Origin: Nonomuraea africana | GTDB taxonomy: Bacteria; Actinomycetota; Actinomycetes; Streptosporangiales; Streptosporangiaceae | Length of the DNA: 64,000 bases | NCBI RefSeq assembly: GCF_014873535.1 | Contig: NZ_JADBEF010000001.1 | Span: 4,278,001-4,342,000 of the forward strand | Direction of reading: 5' to 3' | Part shown: positions 51,151-61,104 of the stretch, in pieces | Layout: each line of letters begins with the position of its first letter | How positions within the stretch are numbered: position 1 is the first letter of the stretch | Made by a program: the position numbers and the translations under genes | The notes under the pieces: model-generated | What the model was told of the DNA's origin: nothing | The model's input: only the letters and a program-made list of their open reading frames with translations | Database searches by the model: none

Positions 51151-51176
51151 GTCAGTGGAGAGTAGCGGACGGGCGG

Positions 51177-51941
51177 CTACTTGGCGGCATCGAGAACGGT
51201 CTTGCGCAGCTCCGACGGCGTGAAGACCACGTTCTGGTCCATGTCCTTGCCGTTGAGCTTGACCGTCGGGGTGCCCGTCAGATTGATGGCCGTCATGGTC
51301 TTCTCACTGTAGGCGGCGTGGGCCTGGGCGAACTTCTGCGAGGTGACGCAGGTGGCGAAGTCGGGGGCGGTGACGCCCGCCTCCTGGCCCAGCGCGACCA
51401 GCTGGTCGGTGGTGAAGCCCTCGACGTGCTCCTCCGGCTGCTTCTCGAAGAGCTTGTCGTGGAAGGCCATCCACTGCTTGCCGTCGGTGACGCAGCGCGC
51501 GGCGGCGCCGGCCCGGGCGGAGTTGGCGCGGGTGATGCCCTTGTTCATCTGCTGCGGGAAGATCGTGAGCGGGTGGTAGACGACCTTGGCCTTGCCCTCG
51601 GCCGCGAGGTTCTTGAACGTCGCGCCGCTCGTCTCCTCGAGCTGCTTGCAGGCCGGGCACTGGAAGTCCTCGTAGATGTCGATGACGGGCGCGGTGACCC
51701 CCGCGTTGCCCATCGCGACCGAGCCGTCGCCCTGGATGGTGACGGGTGCCAGCGCCTGCCCCGTCTCCTCGGGCTTGCTCTGGTTGGCGGCGAACAACCA
51801 GCCCGCGCCGATCGCGGCGAGGGCGACGACGCCCACCGTGACGTAGGTGGCCACCCGCTTGCGCTGTTCCTGCTTCTTCTCCGCCTCGCGCTGCGACCTG
51901 ATCCTGTCGCGCGCGGACTGCTCCCGCTGGGCCTTACTCAT
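51177..51941 (-). CDS. Membrane-anchored DsbA-like thiol oxidoreductase
   Basis: 254 residues. A charged N-terminal segment (AREQ/KKQEQRKR type) and one TM helix (VATYVTVGVVALAAIGAGWLFA) lead to an extracytoplasmic thioredoxin fold with the redox motif CPAC in IYEDFQCPACKQLEE and the cis-Pro loop GTPTVKLNG. Forms or isomerises disulfides in exported proteins. Overlaps the MauE-like gene by 8 nt, consistent with a functional pair that reoxidises DsbA. Confidence 0.92.
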   Translation of the reverse strand: MSKAQREQSARDRIRSQREAEKKQEQRKRVATYVTVGVVALAAIGAGWLFAANQSKPEETGQALAPVTIQGDGSVAMGNAGVTAPVIDIYEDFQCPACKQLEETSGATFKNLAAEGKAKVVYHPLTIFPQQMNKGITRANSARAGAAARCVTDGKQWMAFHDKLFEKQPEEHVEGFTTDQLVALGQEAGVTAPDFATCVTSQKFAQAHAAYSEKTMTAINLTGTPTVKLNGKDMDQNVVFTPSELRKTVLDAAK

Positions 51942-52467
51942 CTTCGTCCCCTTCGATCTCTCTGTCCCTGCTCCCGCCGGCCAGCCCGAGGGCGGCGTCG
52001 AGAGCGAAGCGCCCCGGCGGGAAGCGGACGGTCCAGGCTGCCAGCAGCACCAGGCCGAAGTCTCGGACGATGTCGAGCAGGTAGCTCGGCTCCTCCCACG
52101 ACTCCAGCTGCCCGCCACCGCCGAAGCAACCGCAGTCGATGCGCAGCCCGCGTGCCCACGCCCAGCCGATGCCGAAGACGAAGGCCAGCATGAGCAGCCC
52201 GCCCACCACCGCGGCCACCCTGGTGAGCAGCCCGACCACCAGCAGGACGCCGATGACGATCTCCACGATGGGCAGGCCGTAGCCGACTGTCGTGGCCAGC
52301 GGGTCGGGCAGCAACCGGTACGCCCTGACCGCCATGACCGACTGCTGGATGCCGCCGATCTTGAGCCCACCGGCCACGATCAGCACTGCGCCCAGGATCA
52401 GCCGGGCGACGGTCGTCACCCAGGGTATCGCCACAATGGCTCTGCGTAGTGACAGCGACGCGGTCAA
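51934..52467 (-). CDS. MauE/DoxX-family membrane redox protein
   Basis: 177 residues from TTG 52467, chosen because GAGGAGGGG precedes it by about 3 nt; ATGs at 52497 and 52518 are alternatives. Four TM helices of the DoxX/MauE superfamily (VARLILGAVLIVAGGLKIGG, YGLPIVEIVIGVLLVVGLLTRVAAVVGGLLMLAF) with a conserved Cys pair in RIDCGCFGGGG, as in MauE. Probably shuttles electrons between the DsbA-like partner and the membrane. Confidence 0.87.
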   Translation of the reverse strand: MTASLSLRRAIVAIPWVTTVARLILGAVLIVAGGLKIGGIQQSVMAVRAYRLLPDPLATTVGYGLPIVEIVIGVLLVVGLLTRVAAVVGGLLMLAFVFGIGWAWARGLRIDCGCFGGGGQLESWEEPSYLLDIVRDFGLVLLAAWTVRFPPGRFALDAALGLAGGSRDREIEGDEDE

Positions 52468-52540
52468 CGGCCCCTCCTCTGTAGTCGCAATCGGCATGCG
52501 CACCGTACTGGAAGCCATCTGATCATGTGCTGAATAAGAA

Positions 52541-53389
52541 TCAACTAAGGTCGGAGGCGGCCAGGCCGCCGTGTTGCTGGGCGCGGAACTCACTCGGGGG
52601 CAGGCCTGCCCTGCGGGTGAAGATTCTGGTGAAGTAGGCGGGATCGTCATAGCCGACCCGCCTGGCGATCGAGGCGATCGAGAGCTCGGAGCCGGCCAGC
52701 AGGTCCTTCGCTCTGGTCAGCCTGATCGACAGCAGGTAGTCCTTGGGGCTGCAGCCGGCCAGGCGCCGCACGACCACCCGCAGGTCGGAGACGGTCATGC
52801 CGAGCCGCCTCGCGTGTTCGGCCACCGAGATCGGCAGGCAGGCGTCCCTCGCCAGGCCCGACAGCACGGGGTCGCCCGCGGCGTCCTCGTCCACCCGCGC
52901 GTGGCGCAGCGCCACCAGCACCTCGTGCACCAGGGCCGAGGTCTCGACCTCCAGGTACGGGCTGCCCCTGCGGATGGCCTGGGCGATACGGCCGATGCCG
53001 TGGGCGGCGGGCTCGGCGGTGGTGAGCGGGGTGACGGGCGTCGCGGCGTCGACGAAGCCGAGGTCCTGGTAGGCCGCGGCGGCCGGGCCGGTGAAGTCGA
53101 CGAACCACTCGGTCCAGCCCGTGTCGTGGTGCGGGGCGTAGTGGTGCCTGACCCCGGGCAGCAGCCAGAGCACGGAGGGGGCCACGACCTCGACGGGCGG
53201 TTCGCCGCCCTGGGAGAACCAGCCCCTGCCCTGGGTGACCACGACCGCGACGTGGTGGTCGAGGGCACGGGGGCCGACGGTGGGCAACCTGCCCTCGAGG
53301 TGGCCGACGCCGAGGCAGACGAGACCGAGGCGGCGGTGCGCGGGACCCGGAGTCAGATAGTGCATCCAGCGCCGGTAGTCCTCGGCCAT
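52541..53389 (-). CDS. AraC-family transcriptional regulator
   Basis: 282 residues from ATG 53389, with AAGGAGG 4-5 nt upstream. N-terminal cupin-type sensor (AVVVTQGRGWFSQGGEPPVEVVAPSVLWLLPGVRHHY), C-terminal double helix-turn-helix (ISVAEHARRLGMTVSDLRVVVRRLAGCSPKDYLLSIRLTRAKDLL; SIASIARRVGYDDPAYFTRIFTRRAGLPPSEFR). Divergent from the GH35 gene across 99 bp, so it probably activates the carbohydrate island in response to a sugar. Confidence 0.92.
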   Translation of the reverse strand: MAEDYRRWMHYLTPGPAHRRLGLVCLGVGHLEGRLPTVGPRALDHHVAVVVTQGRGWFSQGGEPPVEVVAPSVLWLLPGVRHHYAPHHDTGWTEWFVDFTGPAAAAYQDLGFVDAATPVTPLTTAEPAAHGIGRIAQAIRRGSPYLEVETSALVHEVLVALRHARVDEDAAGDPVLSGLARDACLPISVAEHARRLGMTVSDLRVVVRRLAGCSPKDYLLSIRLTRAKDLLAGSELSIASIARRVGYDDPAYFTRIFTRRAGLPPSEFRAQQHGGLAASDLS

Positions 53390-53488
53390 CCGCCTCCTTC
53401 CGTCCAACACTTCCCCGCCTTTGTCCATGGCCTCTGAGCTGGGATGTCGGCAAGCTGCTACGCGCGGAATCCTATCTCAAGGGGCAAG

Positions 53489-55231
53489 ATGCGAAATTTC
53501 ACGATTGATGGGGACGCCTTCCGGCTGGACGGCGAGGAGTTCAGGGTGCTGTCCGGGGCCCTGCACTACTTCCGCGTGCTCCCCGAGCAGTGGGGCCACC
53601 GGCTCGGAATGCTCAGGGCGATGGGGCTCAACACGGTGGAGACCTACGTGCCCTGGGATCTCCACGAGCCCCGCAAGGGCGAGTTCCACCGGCTGGAGGA
53701 GCTGACCGGCTTCCTCGACGCGGCCGCGGCCGAAGGGCTGCTGGCCATCGTCAGGCCGGGGCCCTACATCTGCGCGGAGTGGGACAACGGAGGGCTGCCC
53801 GCCTGGCTCACGGCCGAGCTGGGGCCCAGGGTCCGAACCCGTGACGCCGAGTACCTCTCCCACGTCGAGCGCTTCTTCGACGAGGTCGTCCCGCTGATCG
53901 CCGAGCGGCAGGTCACCAGGGGCGGCAATGTCATCATGGTGCAGGTCGAGAACGAGTACGGCTCCTACGGCAGCGACGCCCTCTACCTGCGCCACCTGAC
54001 CGACGACCTCATCGCGCACGGCATCGAGGTGCCGCTGGTCACCTCGGACGGCGCCGACGACTTCTTCCTCACCGGCGGCACCATCCCCGGCGTCCTCGCC
54101 ACCGTGAACTTCGGCTCCGAGCCGGAGGCGGCCTTCGCCAAGCTGCGCGAGCACCGCCCCACCGGTCCGCTGATGTGCATGGAGTTCTGGTGCGGCTGGT
54201 TCGACCACTGGGGCCACGGCCACGTCACCCGCGACGCCGCCGACGCCGCGGACACGCTGGAGCGGATCCTGGCCGCGGGCGCGTCGGTCAACCTGTACAT
54301 GGCCCACGGCGGCACGAACTTCGGCACCACCTCGGGCGCCAACAGGGTGGGCGAGCTGGCCGACGGCGAGTACCGCGCCACGGTCACCTCCTACGACTAC
54401 GACGCGCCCATCGACGAGCGGGGCGCGCCGACCGAGAAGTTCTGGCGCTTCCGCGAGGTCCTGTCCCGCTACAACCCCGATCCGCCCGATGTTCCCGAGT
54501 TGCCGGCGCCGCTGCCTCCCGCGCGGGTGCCGCTGACCGGGTCCGTACGGCTGCGCGACGCGCTCGACGAGTTGGCGGGCCCCTCGGTGACCGCCGCCCT
54601 GCCGCCCACGTTCGAGGATCTCGGGCTGACCCACGGGCTGGTGCTGTACCAGGTGGAGGTACCGGGGCCGCGCCGGCCGTACCGGCTGCGGGTGGGCGGC
54701 GTGCACGACCGCGCCCACCTGTACGTCGACGGCGAACTGGCGGCGGTGCTCGAACGCGGGGGCGAGGAGCCCGTGCTGGAGGTGGCCGGGCCCGCCCACC
54801 TGGAGCTGCTGGTGGAGTCGATGGGCAGGACCAACTACGGGCCCGCGCTCGGCGAGCGGAAGGGCCTGATGGCCCCGGTCATGCACGACCGCCAGTACCT
54901 GCACGGCGTGACGGCCAGGCCGATCCCGCTGGAGGACCTGCCCGCGCTGCCGTACGAGGCGGTCCTGCCGGCGGTCGTGCCCGCGTTCTTCCGCGGCGAG
55001 CTCGAGGTGGCGGCGCCCGCCGACGGCTTCCTCGCGCTGCCCGGCTGGGGCAAGGGCTACGTGTGGGTGAACGGCTTCCTGTTGGGCCGCTACTGGGACA
55101 GAGGCCCGCAGCGCACGCTGTACGTGCCGTGGCCGCTGCTGCGGACCGGCGCGAACGAGATCGTGATCCTGGAGCTGGACCGGGCGGGCGAGCCCGCGCT
55201 GGAGATCGGGCCGGCCGCCGAGCTCGGTTAG
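53489..55231 (+). CDS. GH35 beta-galactosidase
   Basis: 580 residues from ATG 53489 (AAGGGGCAAG just upstream); no signal peptide, so cytoplasmic. GH35 TIM barrel: FRVLSGALHYFRVLPEQW, GLNTVETYVPWDLHEP, the GPYICAEWDNGGLP region, acid/base Glu in VENEYGSYG and nucleophile Glu in CMEFWCGWFDHWG. C-terminal jelly-roll domains end in GKGYVWVNGFLLGRYWDRGP. Members cleave beta-1,3/1,4-galactosides; with GH101 next door, Gal-beta-1,3-GalNAc is the likely substrate (inference). Confidence 0.94.
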   Translation: MRNFTIDGDAFRLDGEEFRVLSGALHYFRVLPEQWGHRLGMLRAMGLNTVETYVPWDLHEPRKGEFHRLEELTGFLDAAAAEGLLAIVRPGPYICAEWDNGGLPAWLTAELGPRVRTRDAEYLSHVERFFDEVVPLIAERQVTRGGNVIMVQVENEYGSYGSDALYLRHLTDDLIAHGIEVPLVTSDGADDFFLTGGTIPGVLATVNFGSEPEAAFAKLREHRPTGPLMCMEFWCGWFDHWGHGHVTRDAADAADTLERILAAGASVNLYMAHGGTNFGTTSGANRVGELADGEYRATVTSYDYDAPIDERGAPTEKFWRFREVLSRYNPDPPDVPELPAPLPPARVPLTGSVRLRDALDELAGPSVTAALPPTFEDLGLTHGLVLYQVEVPGPRRPYRLRVGGVHDRAHLYVDGELAAVLERGGEEPVLEVAGPAHLELLVESMGRTNYGPALGERKGLMAPVMHDRQYLHGVTARPIPLEDLPALPYEAVLPAVVPAFFRGELEVAAPADGFLALPGWGKGYVWVNGFLLGRYWDRGPQRTLYVPWPLLRTGANEIVILELDRAGEPALEIGPAAELG

Positions 55232-55275
55232 CCCGCCGCCGGGCCCGGCGAACCGGGCCGTGGCGCCGGTGATGT

Positions 55276-55309
55276 CGAAGGGCCCGGGGGTCGGCCCCCG
55301 GGCCCTTCG
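55276..55309. terminator. Bidirectional terminator between GH35 and GH101 genes
   Basis: Perfect 15-bp stem (CGAAGGGCCCGGGGG at 55276-55290 and its complement at 55295-55309) with loop TCGG, between two convergent genes. Confidence 0.9.
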
Positions 55310-55320
55310 CGCGGGTGGGA

Positions 55321-58300
55321 TCAGCGGCAGCTCAGGCGCGCGTCACCCCAGTCCGCATGGTCGTTGCCGTTGCCGTCGCCGCCGTCGCCGACCACGAGCT
55401 CGACGTAGCGGGCGCCGGTCAGGTCGGCCTTCAGCTCGTGGGCGGCGTCGGCGGCCCTGAGCACCGGGCTCTGCGCGACGGTCCTGCCGTCGGCCTTGAT
55501 CGTGAACTGCACCGAGCCGCGGGTGGCCTGCGCGTCGTCCACGCCGACCCAGGCCGACAGCCCGGTGCACCTGCCGCCGAGGAAGTAGCGGACGGTGGCC
55601 GGAGCGTGCGTGCCGAGGCCCTTGGCGAAGGACCTGCCGCCGATGGTGATCGGCCTGCCGTCGCCCTGGCCCTGCTCTCCGTTGGACTGGTCGCGCTCGA
55701 CCGGTCCCCAGCCGTTGGCCGCCGAGATCCAGTCGATGTCGCTGACGTGGACGTCGGTGGCGGGCGGCGGCGGCATGGTGCGCACCGACGCGCTGCCGTC
55801 CAGGGTCTTGGTGACCCCGCCGACGGTGTAGGTCAGCTTCGCCGTGATCGGGTACGACTGGTAGGCCGCGTCGATCGGGGGCGTCACCTTCCAGATCGTG
55901 GCCAGCCGCTGGCCGGGCGCGACCGACGGCGAGGCGCTCTCGCCCGCCAGCGTCCAGCCCTGCGGGACGGTCACCGCGACCCTGACATCCGTGGCCGCCA
56001 TGTCCTCCAGATTGGTGAAGGTCGTGGTCAGGTCGTTGGCGATGCCCGGCTCGAACACCTCGGCGGCCGGCTGGACCGAGAGCGACGCGCAGGCCAGCTG
56101 CTCGTCGGAGACGCCCAGGTCCTTGACCGTGAAGTTGTCGAGGATGAGGTCGGCGCCGTCGCGCTCGGCCTGCAGCGAGCGCAGCCCGACCCACACGTCG
56201 CCGCAGCCCGCCACCAGCCGCTCGGTGAAGCGGGTGGTGGTGGTCCGCTGCTCGATCGGGCGCTGCCTGATCTCGACCGACTGGCCGTTCTTGTCGTAGC
56301 CGGTCACCCAGGCGTAGGTGCCGGGGAGCGCGGCCTGGTAGTCGAAGGAGACCTCGTAGGCGTGGCCCGGCTCGAAGCGCGTGGTGAACGGCGCGGTCCG
56401 GTAGACCAGGCCCCTGCGCTCCTCGTGCGCCTTGAGCGACCACTCGCCGTCGAGGACGTCGTCGACGGCCTTGCCGTTCCAGCCCTTCTGCGTGTAGGGC
56501 GCGTTCTTGCGGATCAGGTGCGTGCGCGGGTCGGTGCTGCCGCCCGCGTCGCCCTTGACGAACGGTCCCCAGCCCTGGTCGACGCGCTCGAAGCCCTCCA
56601 CGGGACCGGTGGGCTCGATCGCGACCAGCCTGAAGTCGTCCACCCGCACCGCGCCGTCGCCCTCTCCCGCGCGCAGGCGGATCGTGGCGTGGTCCTTGGT
56701 CGCGGTGAAGGGGATCTTCACCCGCTGGAAGGAGGTGCCGTGCTTCTCGTCGGCGGCGACGTGGTTCCTGGCCGTCGAGCGCTCGAAGGCGACCTGCTCG
56801 CGCAGCCCCTTCGGCCCGTCGATCTCCAGGACCGTCCGGCGCGCCTTGCCCGGCTCGACCTCGATCCAGGCCGAGGCGGTGTAGGACCTGCCGGGCACGA
56901 GCTCCTTGAGGTTCTGCTCGATCGAGGCGGGGCTGCCCGTCGCCAGCAGCGCGACCCGCTGGCCCGTGGCGCTCCTGTCGATCGAGACCTGGCCGGTGGT
57001 CTCCCACTTGCGCAGGTCGTCGGCGTTGAAGCCGGGATCGACGATGCCGGAGCCCTCACCCCACTGCGGCCGGTCCTGTTTGGCCGGCTCACCCGGGAAG
57101 AGCACGTACGGCACGCCGGCCTCGGCGTTCAGCGTGACCTTGCCGTCCACGGCCGTGACCTCGCCGGCCTCGACGCGGCCCTGGTCGGTCAGCTTGTAGA
57201 CGCGCAGCCCCGCCTCGGGCACGTCCCAGGTGGTGGTGCCGCCCGCGGGGTTGTAGTGGTAGTACTTGCCCTGCCACGGCAGCAGGTAGGTGGCGCCGTC
57301 CAGGACCTTGCGCTCGCCCACGAACAGCTCGCGCCTGCCGCCGGTGGTCGTGCCGCGCACGCCGCCCGCCAGCCGGATCTCGCCGGGCGCCCACTTCATG
57401 ATGGGCTGCTGCTGCATGAACTTGGCGGGGAGGTTGTTCTCCCAGATGTTGCGGTAGAAGCGGTGCCAGTCGTTCTCCCCCGTCCAGCCCTCGAACTCCT
57501 CGATGCGGGCGTTGCCGAGGATCGGGTCGGGGTTCCAGACGTCCTTCTCCTGGTTGCGGATGAAGCGGATGATCTGGGAGTTGAGCCCCTTGTCGGTGAC
57601 GCCGCCGTAGCTCTCGTCGGTCGCCCAGTGCGACCACAGGGACGAGCGCTCCAGCTTGTAGGACCACTCGCTGCTCACCTGCCAGCCCTGCTCGCGCAGC
57701 TCGGCCAGGGTCTGGTCGGCGATCCAGCCGTGGGTGTAGTAGACGTCGAGGTAGAGCATGGCGAGGTTGGGGTCGGTCTCCTCGCGCAGCTGCCCGAACC
57801 TCTTGGCCAGGTTCCCGCTGGTGAGGTCGTAGCGCTGGTTGATGTAGTACGACTGGTTGAGCCAGTCCCAGCCGCGCGCGTTCTTGTCGGCCAGCTTCTC
57901 GTCGAAGGCCCTGGCCTCGCCGTACGCCTCGGTGGCGTTGACGTGGACACCGAAGGTGGCGCCCCAGTCCTTGCCCGCGCGCAGGAGCCTGTTCAGGTCC
58001 TTCAGCCCGCCCGCGCGGGTGTTGTAGTTGCCGCCGTAGTCGGGGTGGGCCGAGTCGTGCCCCTCGGACTGGTAGCCCTTGAGCAGCGCGAGCTGGCCGA
58101 GCCCGTCGGTGGCCAGCGAGATGCGCTTGACGTCGTCGAGCGTGCGCAGGAACGGGTGCGTGGCCTGGCTGGCGAAGTTGAAGGGGATGTGCGTGACGAC
58201 GCGGTCCTTGGTCAGGTCGGCGCCGAGGGCCTTGACCCCGATCTCGCGGAAGGCGATGGCGCCGTCCTGCCAGTCCACGACGGCGTCGCCGTTGGCGTCG

Positions 58301-59121
58301 GGGGTGATGACGACCTTGGCCCACGGCAGCTCGCTGGTGAACGGCGCGCCCTCGCCCCGGTAGGTCCACTGGCCGCTCCACACGCCGACCCTGGTGGTGC
58401 CGTCGGGCAGCTTGCGTGCCTGGCGCCAGAAGCGGGCGCCGTCGACGCCGCTCTGGCCCGAGGGCTTGTCGTAGGTCGAGTTCGACTCGATCGACGCGGC
58501 CAGGCCCGCGGTGTTGACGATCGCGTAGGTGGCGCCCACCGGCGCGGGGTCCGCCGGGGTGGCCGCGGTCACCTGCGCGAACCTGTCGGCCGTCCTGGTG
58601 CGGTTGCTGTCGAGCTTGGTGAAGGCCGTCGCGGCGCCCTGCTGGTCGCTGCCCACCGAGACCAGGTCGTGCCCGGGGATGTCGATGGTCGCGACCCTGA
58701 AGGCGTCGGTGTCGCGGATGGCGTCGATCCTGAACGTGGTCACGAGGTTCTCGACGCCGATCGAGGCGTCCATCTCCACGCCCGGCAGGTCGGCGAACGT
58801 CAGCTTGTAGCGGGCCGTGCGGCCGTCGGCGCCGGCCGGCGTGCCCGTGACGGCGTACGGCCTGCCGTTCAGCGACACCTGGGTGACCGGGGCCACGCTG
58901 CCGCCCATGACCGCCCCGCCCGCGACGTAGCGCAGCACCCTGGGGAAGGCGGGGTCGAGCTCCACGGTGAGGGCGGCGGACGAGATGGTGATCGCCCCGG
59001 CGGCCGCGGAGGGCGCGCCGGTCGCGGCAGGGGGGACAGGGGGGTCGGCCAGTGCCGGATTAGCCGCCACCAGCGCAGCTAATGCCAGGAAACCGGACAG
59101 AGCCAGCGAACGTTTGAGCAC
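55321..59121 (-). CDS. Secreted GH101 endo-alpha-N-acetylgalactosaminidase
   Basis: 1266 residues from GTG 59121, chosen because GGAGG lies 5 nt upstream (ATG 59133 is the alternative). Signal peptide LKRSLALSGFLALAALVAANPALA. After a beta-sandwich domain the GH101 catalytic barrel follows, with candidate nucleophile Asp in LYLDVYYTHGW and acid/base Glu in SSEWSYKLERS 26 residues later (compare the pneumococcal enzyme). Then come carbohydrate-binding-like jelly rolls, a NEW3-type domain (FEPGIANDLTTTFTNLEDMAATDVRVAVTVP) and a C-terminal NPCBM domain (ITIGGRSFAKGLGTHAPATVRYFL). Releases Gal-beta-1,3-GalNAc from mucin-type O-glycans. Confidence 0.92.
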   Translation of the reverse strand: MLKRSLALSGFLALAALVAANPALADPPVPPAATGAPSAAAGAITISSAALTVELDPAFPRVLRYVAGGAVMGGSVAPVTQVSLNGRPYAVTGTPAGADGRTARYKLTFADLPGVEMDASIGVENLVTTFRIDAIRDTDAFRVATIDIPGHDLVSVGSDQQGAATAFTKLDSNRTRTADRFAQVTAATPADPAPVGATYAIVNTAGLAASIESNSTYDKPSGQSGVDGARFWRQARKLPDGTTRVGVWSGQWTYRGEGAPFTSELPWAKVVITPDANGDAVVDWQDGAIAFREIGVKALGADLTKDRVVTHIPFNFASQATHPFLRTLDDVKRISLATDGLGQLALLKGYQSEGHDSAHPDYGGNYNTRAGGLKDLNRLLRAGKDWGATFGVHVNATEAYGEARAFDEKLADKNARGWDWLNQSYYINQRYDLTSGNLAKRFGQLREETDPNLAMLYLDVYYTHGWIADQTLAELREQGWQVSSEWSYKLERSSLWSHWATDESYGGVTDKGLNSQIIRFIRNQEKDVWNPDPILGNARIEEFEGWTGENDWHRFYRNIWENNLPAKFMQQQPIMKWAPGEIRLAGGVRGTTTGGRRELFVGERKVLDGATYLLPWQGKYYHYNPAGGTTTWDVPEAGLRVYKLTDQGRVEAGEVTAVDGKVTLNAEAGVPYVLFPGEPAKQDRPQWGEGSGIVDPGFNADDLRKWETTGQVSIDRSATGQRVALLATGSPASIEQNLKELVPGRSYTASAWIEVEPGKARRTVLEIDGPKGLREQVAFERSTARNHVAADEKHGTSFQRVKIPFTATKDHATIRLRAGEGDGAVRVDDFRLVAIEPTGPVEGFERVDQGWGPFVKGDAGGSTDPRTHLIRKNAPYTQKGWNGKAVDDVLDGEWSLKAHEERRGLVYRTAPFTTRFEPGHAYEVSFDYQAALPGTYAWVTGYDKNGQSVEIRQRPIEQRTTTTRFTERLVAGCGDVWVGLRSLQAERDGADLILDNFTVKDLGVSDEQLACASLSVQPAAEVFEPGIANDLTTTFTNLEDMAATDVRVAVTVPQGWTLAGESASPSVAPGQRLATIWKVTPPIDAAYQSYPITAKLTYTVGGVTKTLDGSASVRTMPPPPATDVHVSDIDWISAANGWGPVERDQSNGEQGQGDGRPITIGGRSFAKGLGTHAPATVRYFLGGRCTGLSAWVGVDDAQATRGSVQFTIKADGRTVAQSPVLRAADAAHELKADLTGARYVELVVGDGGDGNGNDHADWGDARLSCR

Positions 59122-59215
59122 GCGGTCCTCCATGGGGGGTGGGGTGTCACGAACCGCCGGCGGGCATGGCGAAGCCAGGGCACCGGCTGAGAAGAGGTCG
59201 AAGGGAGCGGGGACG

Positions 59216-60052
59216 TCAGAGCTTGACGCCGCCCGCCGCGAGGTCCGCCTTCCAGAAGCGCTGCAGGCTGACGAAGGCCAGGATGACCGGGATGACGGAG
59301 ACGAACGCGCCGGTGATGACCATGTCGCGGTAGAAACCGGTGCGCAGGCTGTTCCACTTGATCAGGCCGAGCGTGATCGGCCACAACGCCTCGTCGTTCA
59401 GCACGACCCAGGGCAGGAAGAAGTTATTCCAGATGGCCACGAACTGGAACAGGAAGAGCGTGACGAGGGCGGGCGCCATCAGCCGGATCGCCACGGTGAA
59501 GAAGATGCGCAGCTCGCCCGCGCCGTCGAGCCGTCCGGCCTCGATCAGCTCGCCCGGCACGGCCGCGTCGGCGTACACCCTGGCCAGGTAGACGCCGAAC
59601 GGGCTGACCATGCTCGGCAGCAGCACCGCCCACATGCTGTTGAGCAGGCCGAGCTGGGTGAGCAGCAGGTAGAGCGGCAGGCCGAGCAGCGGCACCGGGA
59701 TGAGCACCGCGAACATGATGATCGCGAACACCGCGCCGCGTCCCCTGAAGGGGTACGTCGACAGCGCGTAGCCCGCCATCGCCGAGACCACGGTCGCGCC
59801 GGCCGCGCCGCCGACGGAGTAGATCACCGTGTTGAGCAGCCAGCGCGGGTAGACGCCGCCGTCCTGCTCCATCAGGCGGCCGATGTTGGTGCCGAGGTTG
59901 AGCTCGCCGAACCACAGGGCGGGCGTGTCGAACAGGTCCCCGCCCGCCTTGGTGGCCGAGACCAGCAGCCACCAGACCGGCAGCAGGATGTAGACCGCCA
60001 CCACGAACATGAACGCGGTGGTGATCGTGCGGGAGCGCATGGTGGGCTTCAT
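59216..60052 (-). CDS. Carbohydrate ABC transporter permease (MalG type)
   Basis: 278 residues with six TM helices. Typical MalG-type features: the cytoplasmic EAA loop ELIEAGRLDGAGELRIFFTVAIRLMAPALV and a short C-terminal end (WKADLAAGGVKL). Overlaps the MalF-type gene by 4 nt. No ATPase gene is in the cluster, so a shared MsiK-type ATPase encoded elsewhere is likely, as in other actinomycetes. Confidence 0.93.
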   Translation of the reverse strand: MKPTMRSRTITTAFMFVVAVYILLPVWWLLVSATKAGGDLFDTPALWFGELNLGTNIGRLMEQDGGVYPRWLLNTVIYSVGGAAGATVVSAMAGYALSTYPFRGRGAVFAIIMFAVLIPVPLLGLPLYLLLTQLGLLNSMWAVLLPSMVSPFGVYLARVYADAAVPGELIEAGRLDGAGELRIFFTVAIRLMAPALVTLFLFQFVAIWNNFFLPWVVLNDEALWPITLGLIKWNSLRTGFYRDMVITGAFVSVIPVILAFVSLQRFWKADLAAGGVKL

Positions 60053-60987
60053 CGGTTCACTCCCCGGGTGGTCAGCCATGCCGACAGGCGGATGAAGAAG
60101 TACGACAGGCCCGCGGCGAGCACCGCGAGCGTGAGCGCGATCGCAGTGCCCTGCCCGCGGTCGTTGCTGTCCAGCGCCACCTGCAGCGCCCGCATCAGCG
60201 GCGTGTAGTCCTTGCCGACGGAGGAGGTGATCCTGCTGAGCACCATCGGCTCGTTGAACAGCTGGAGGGTGCCGATGATGGAGAAGACGCCGGTCAGCAC
60301 CAGCGACGGCCGCACCAGCGGCACCTTTACGTACCAGGCGGTCTTCCAGCCGCCCGCGCCGTCGAGCTCGGCCGCCTCGTACAGCGAGCTCGGGATCGAC
60401 TGCAGGGCCGCGTAGATGACCAGCATGTTGAAGCCGACCCAGGTCCAGGTGACGATGTTGGCCATCGACCACATCACCGCTCCGTCGCCCAGCGGGTCGA
60501 AGGGCAGCACATCGGTCAGCGGCGAGATCTCCGGGGTGTACAGGAACGACCAGACGATCGCCGCGATCACGCCCGGCACCGCGTACGGCAGGAAGTAGGT
60601 CAGGCGGAAGAAGCTCTTGAACCTGGCACTGGCGCTGTCGAGCAGGAGCGCGAGCACCAGCGCCAGGCCGAGCATCACCGGCACCTGTACGACGCCGAAC
60701 AGCAGCAGCCTGCCGACGCCCTCGGCGAAGCCGCCGTCGGCGAAGACCTTGGCGAAGTTGTCCAGCCCCGCGAAGACCCGTTCGGGCGTGCCGAACCCGA
60801 GGCCCGAACGCTTCTCCGTGTAGAAGCTCTCGTTGACCGCGTACCCGATCGGGACCAGGAAGAAGACGACGAACAGCACGGAGAACGGCAGCAGGAAGAT
60901 CAGCGCCGCCCGGTTGCTCGTGGGCCTGCCCCGCTTCCTGGGCGGGGCCGCCCTGGTCTCTTCGGCTTCGAGCTGGATCGTTACCAT
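60049..60987 (-). CDS. Carbohydrate ABC transporter permease (MalF type)
   Basis: 312 residues from ATG 60987, preceded by GGAGGG. Six TM helices after a charged N terminus (RAAPPRKRGRPTSNR); EAA loop SLYEAAELDGAGGWKTAWYVKVPLVRPSLVL. Forms the sugar channel with the MalG-type partner. Confidence 0.93.
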   Translation of the reverse strand: MVTIQLEAEETRAAPPRKRGRPTSNRAALIFLLPFSVLFVVFFLVPIGYAVNESFYTEKRSGLGFGTPERVFAGLDNFAKVFADGGFAEGVGRLLLFGVVQVPVMLGLALVLALLLDSASARFKSFFRLTYFLPYAVPGVIAAIVWSFLYTPEISPLTDVLPFDPLGDGAVMWSMANIVTWTWVGFNMLVIYAALQSIPSSLYEAAELDGAGGWKTAWYVKVPLVRPSLVLTGVFSIIGTLQLFNEPMVLSRITSSVGKDYTPLMRALQVALDSNDRGQGTAIALTLAVLAAGLSYFFIRLSAWLTTRGVNR

Positions 60988-61104
60988 CTGAACCCTCCAC
61001 ATCGCCGCCCGCTGGGGCCGCGACGGTCACGCGGTCGGAGATCGGATCGCTTGGGCGGGAGGGGCTCCCGGCTCGTGGACGCCGGGGCCCTCCGCGAGCC
61101 GGCG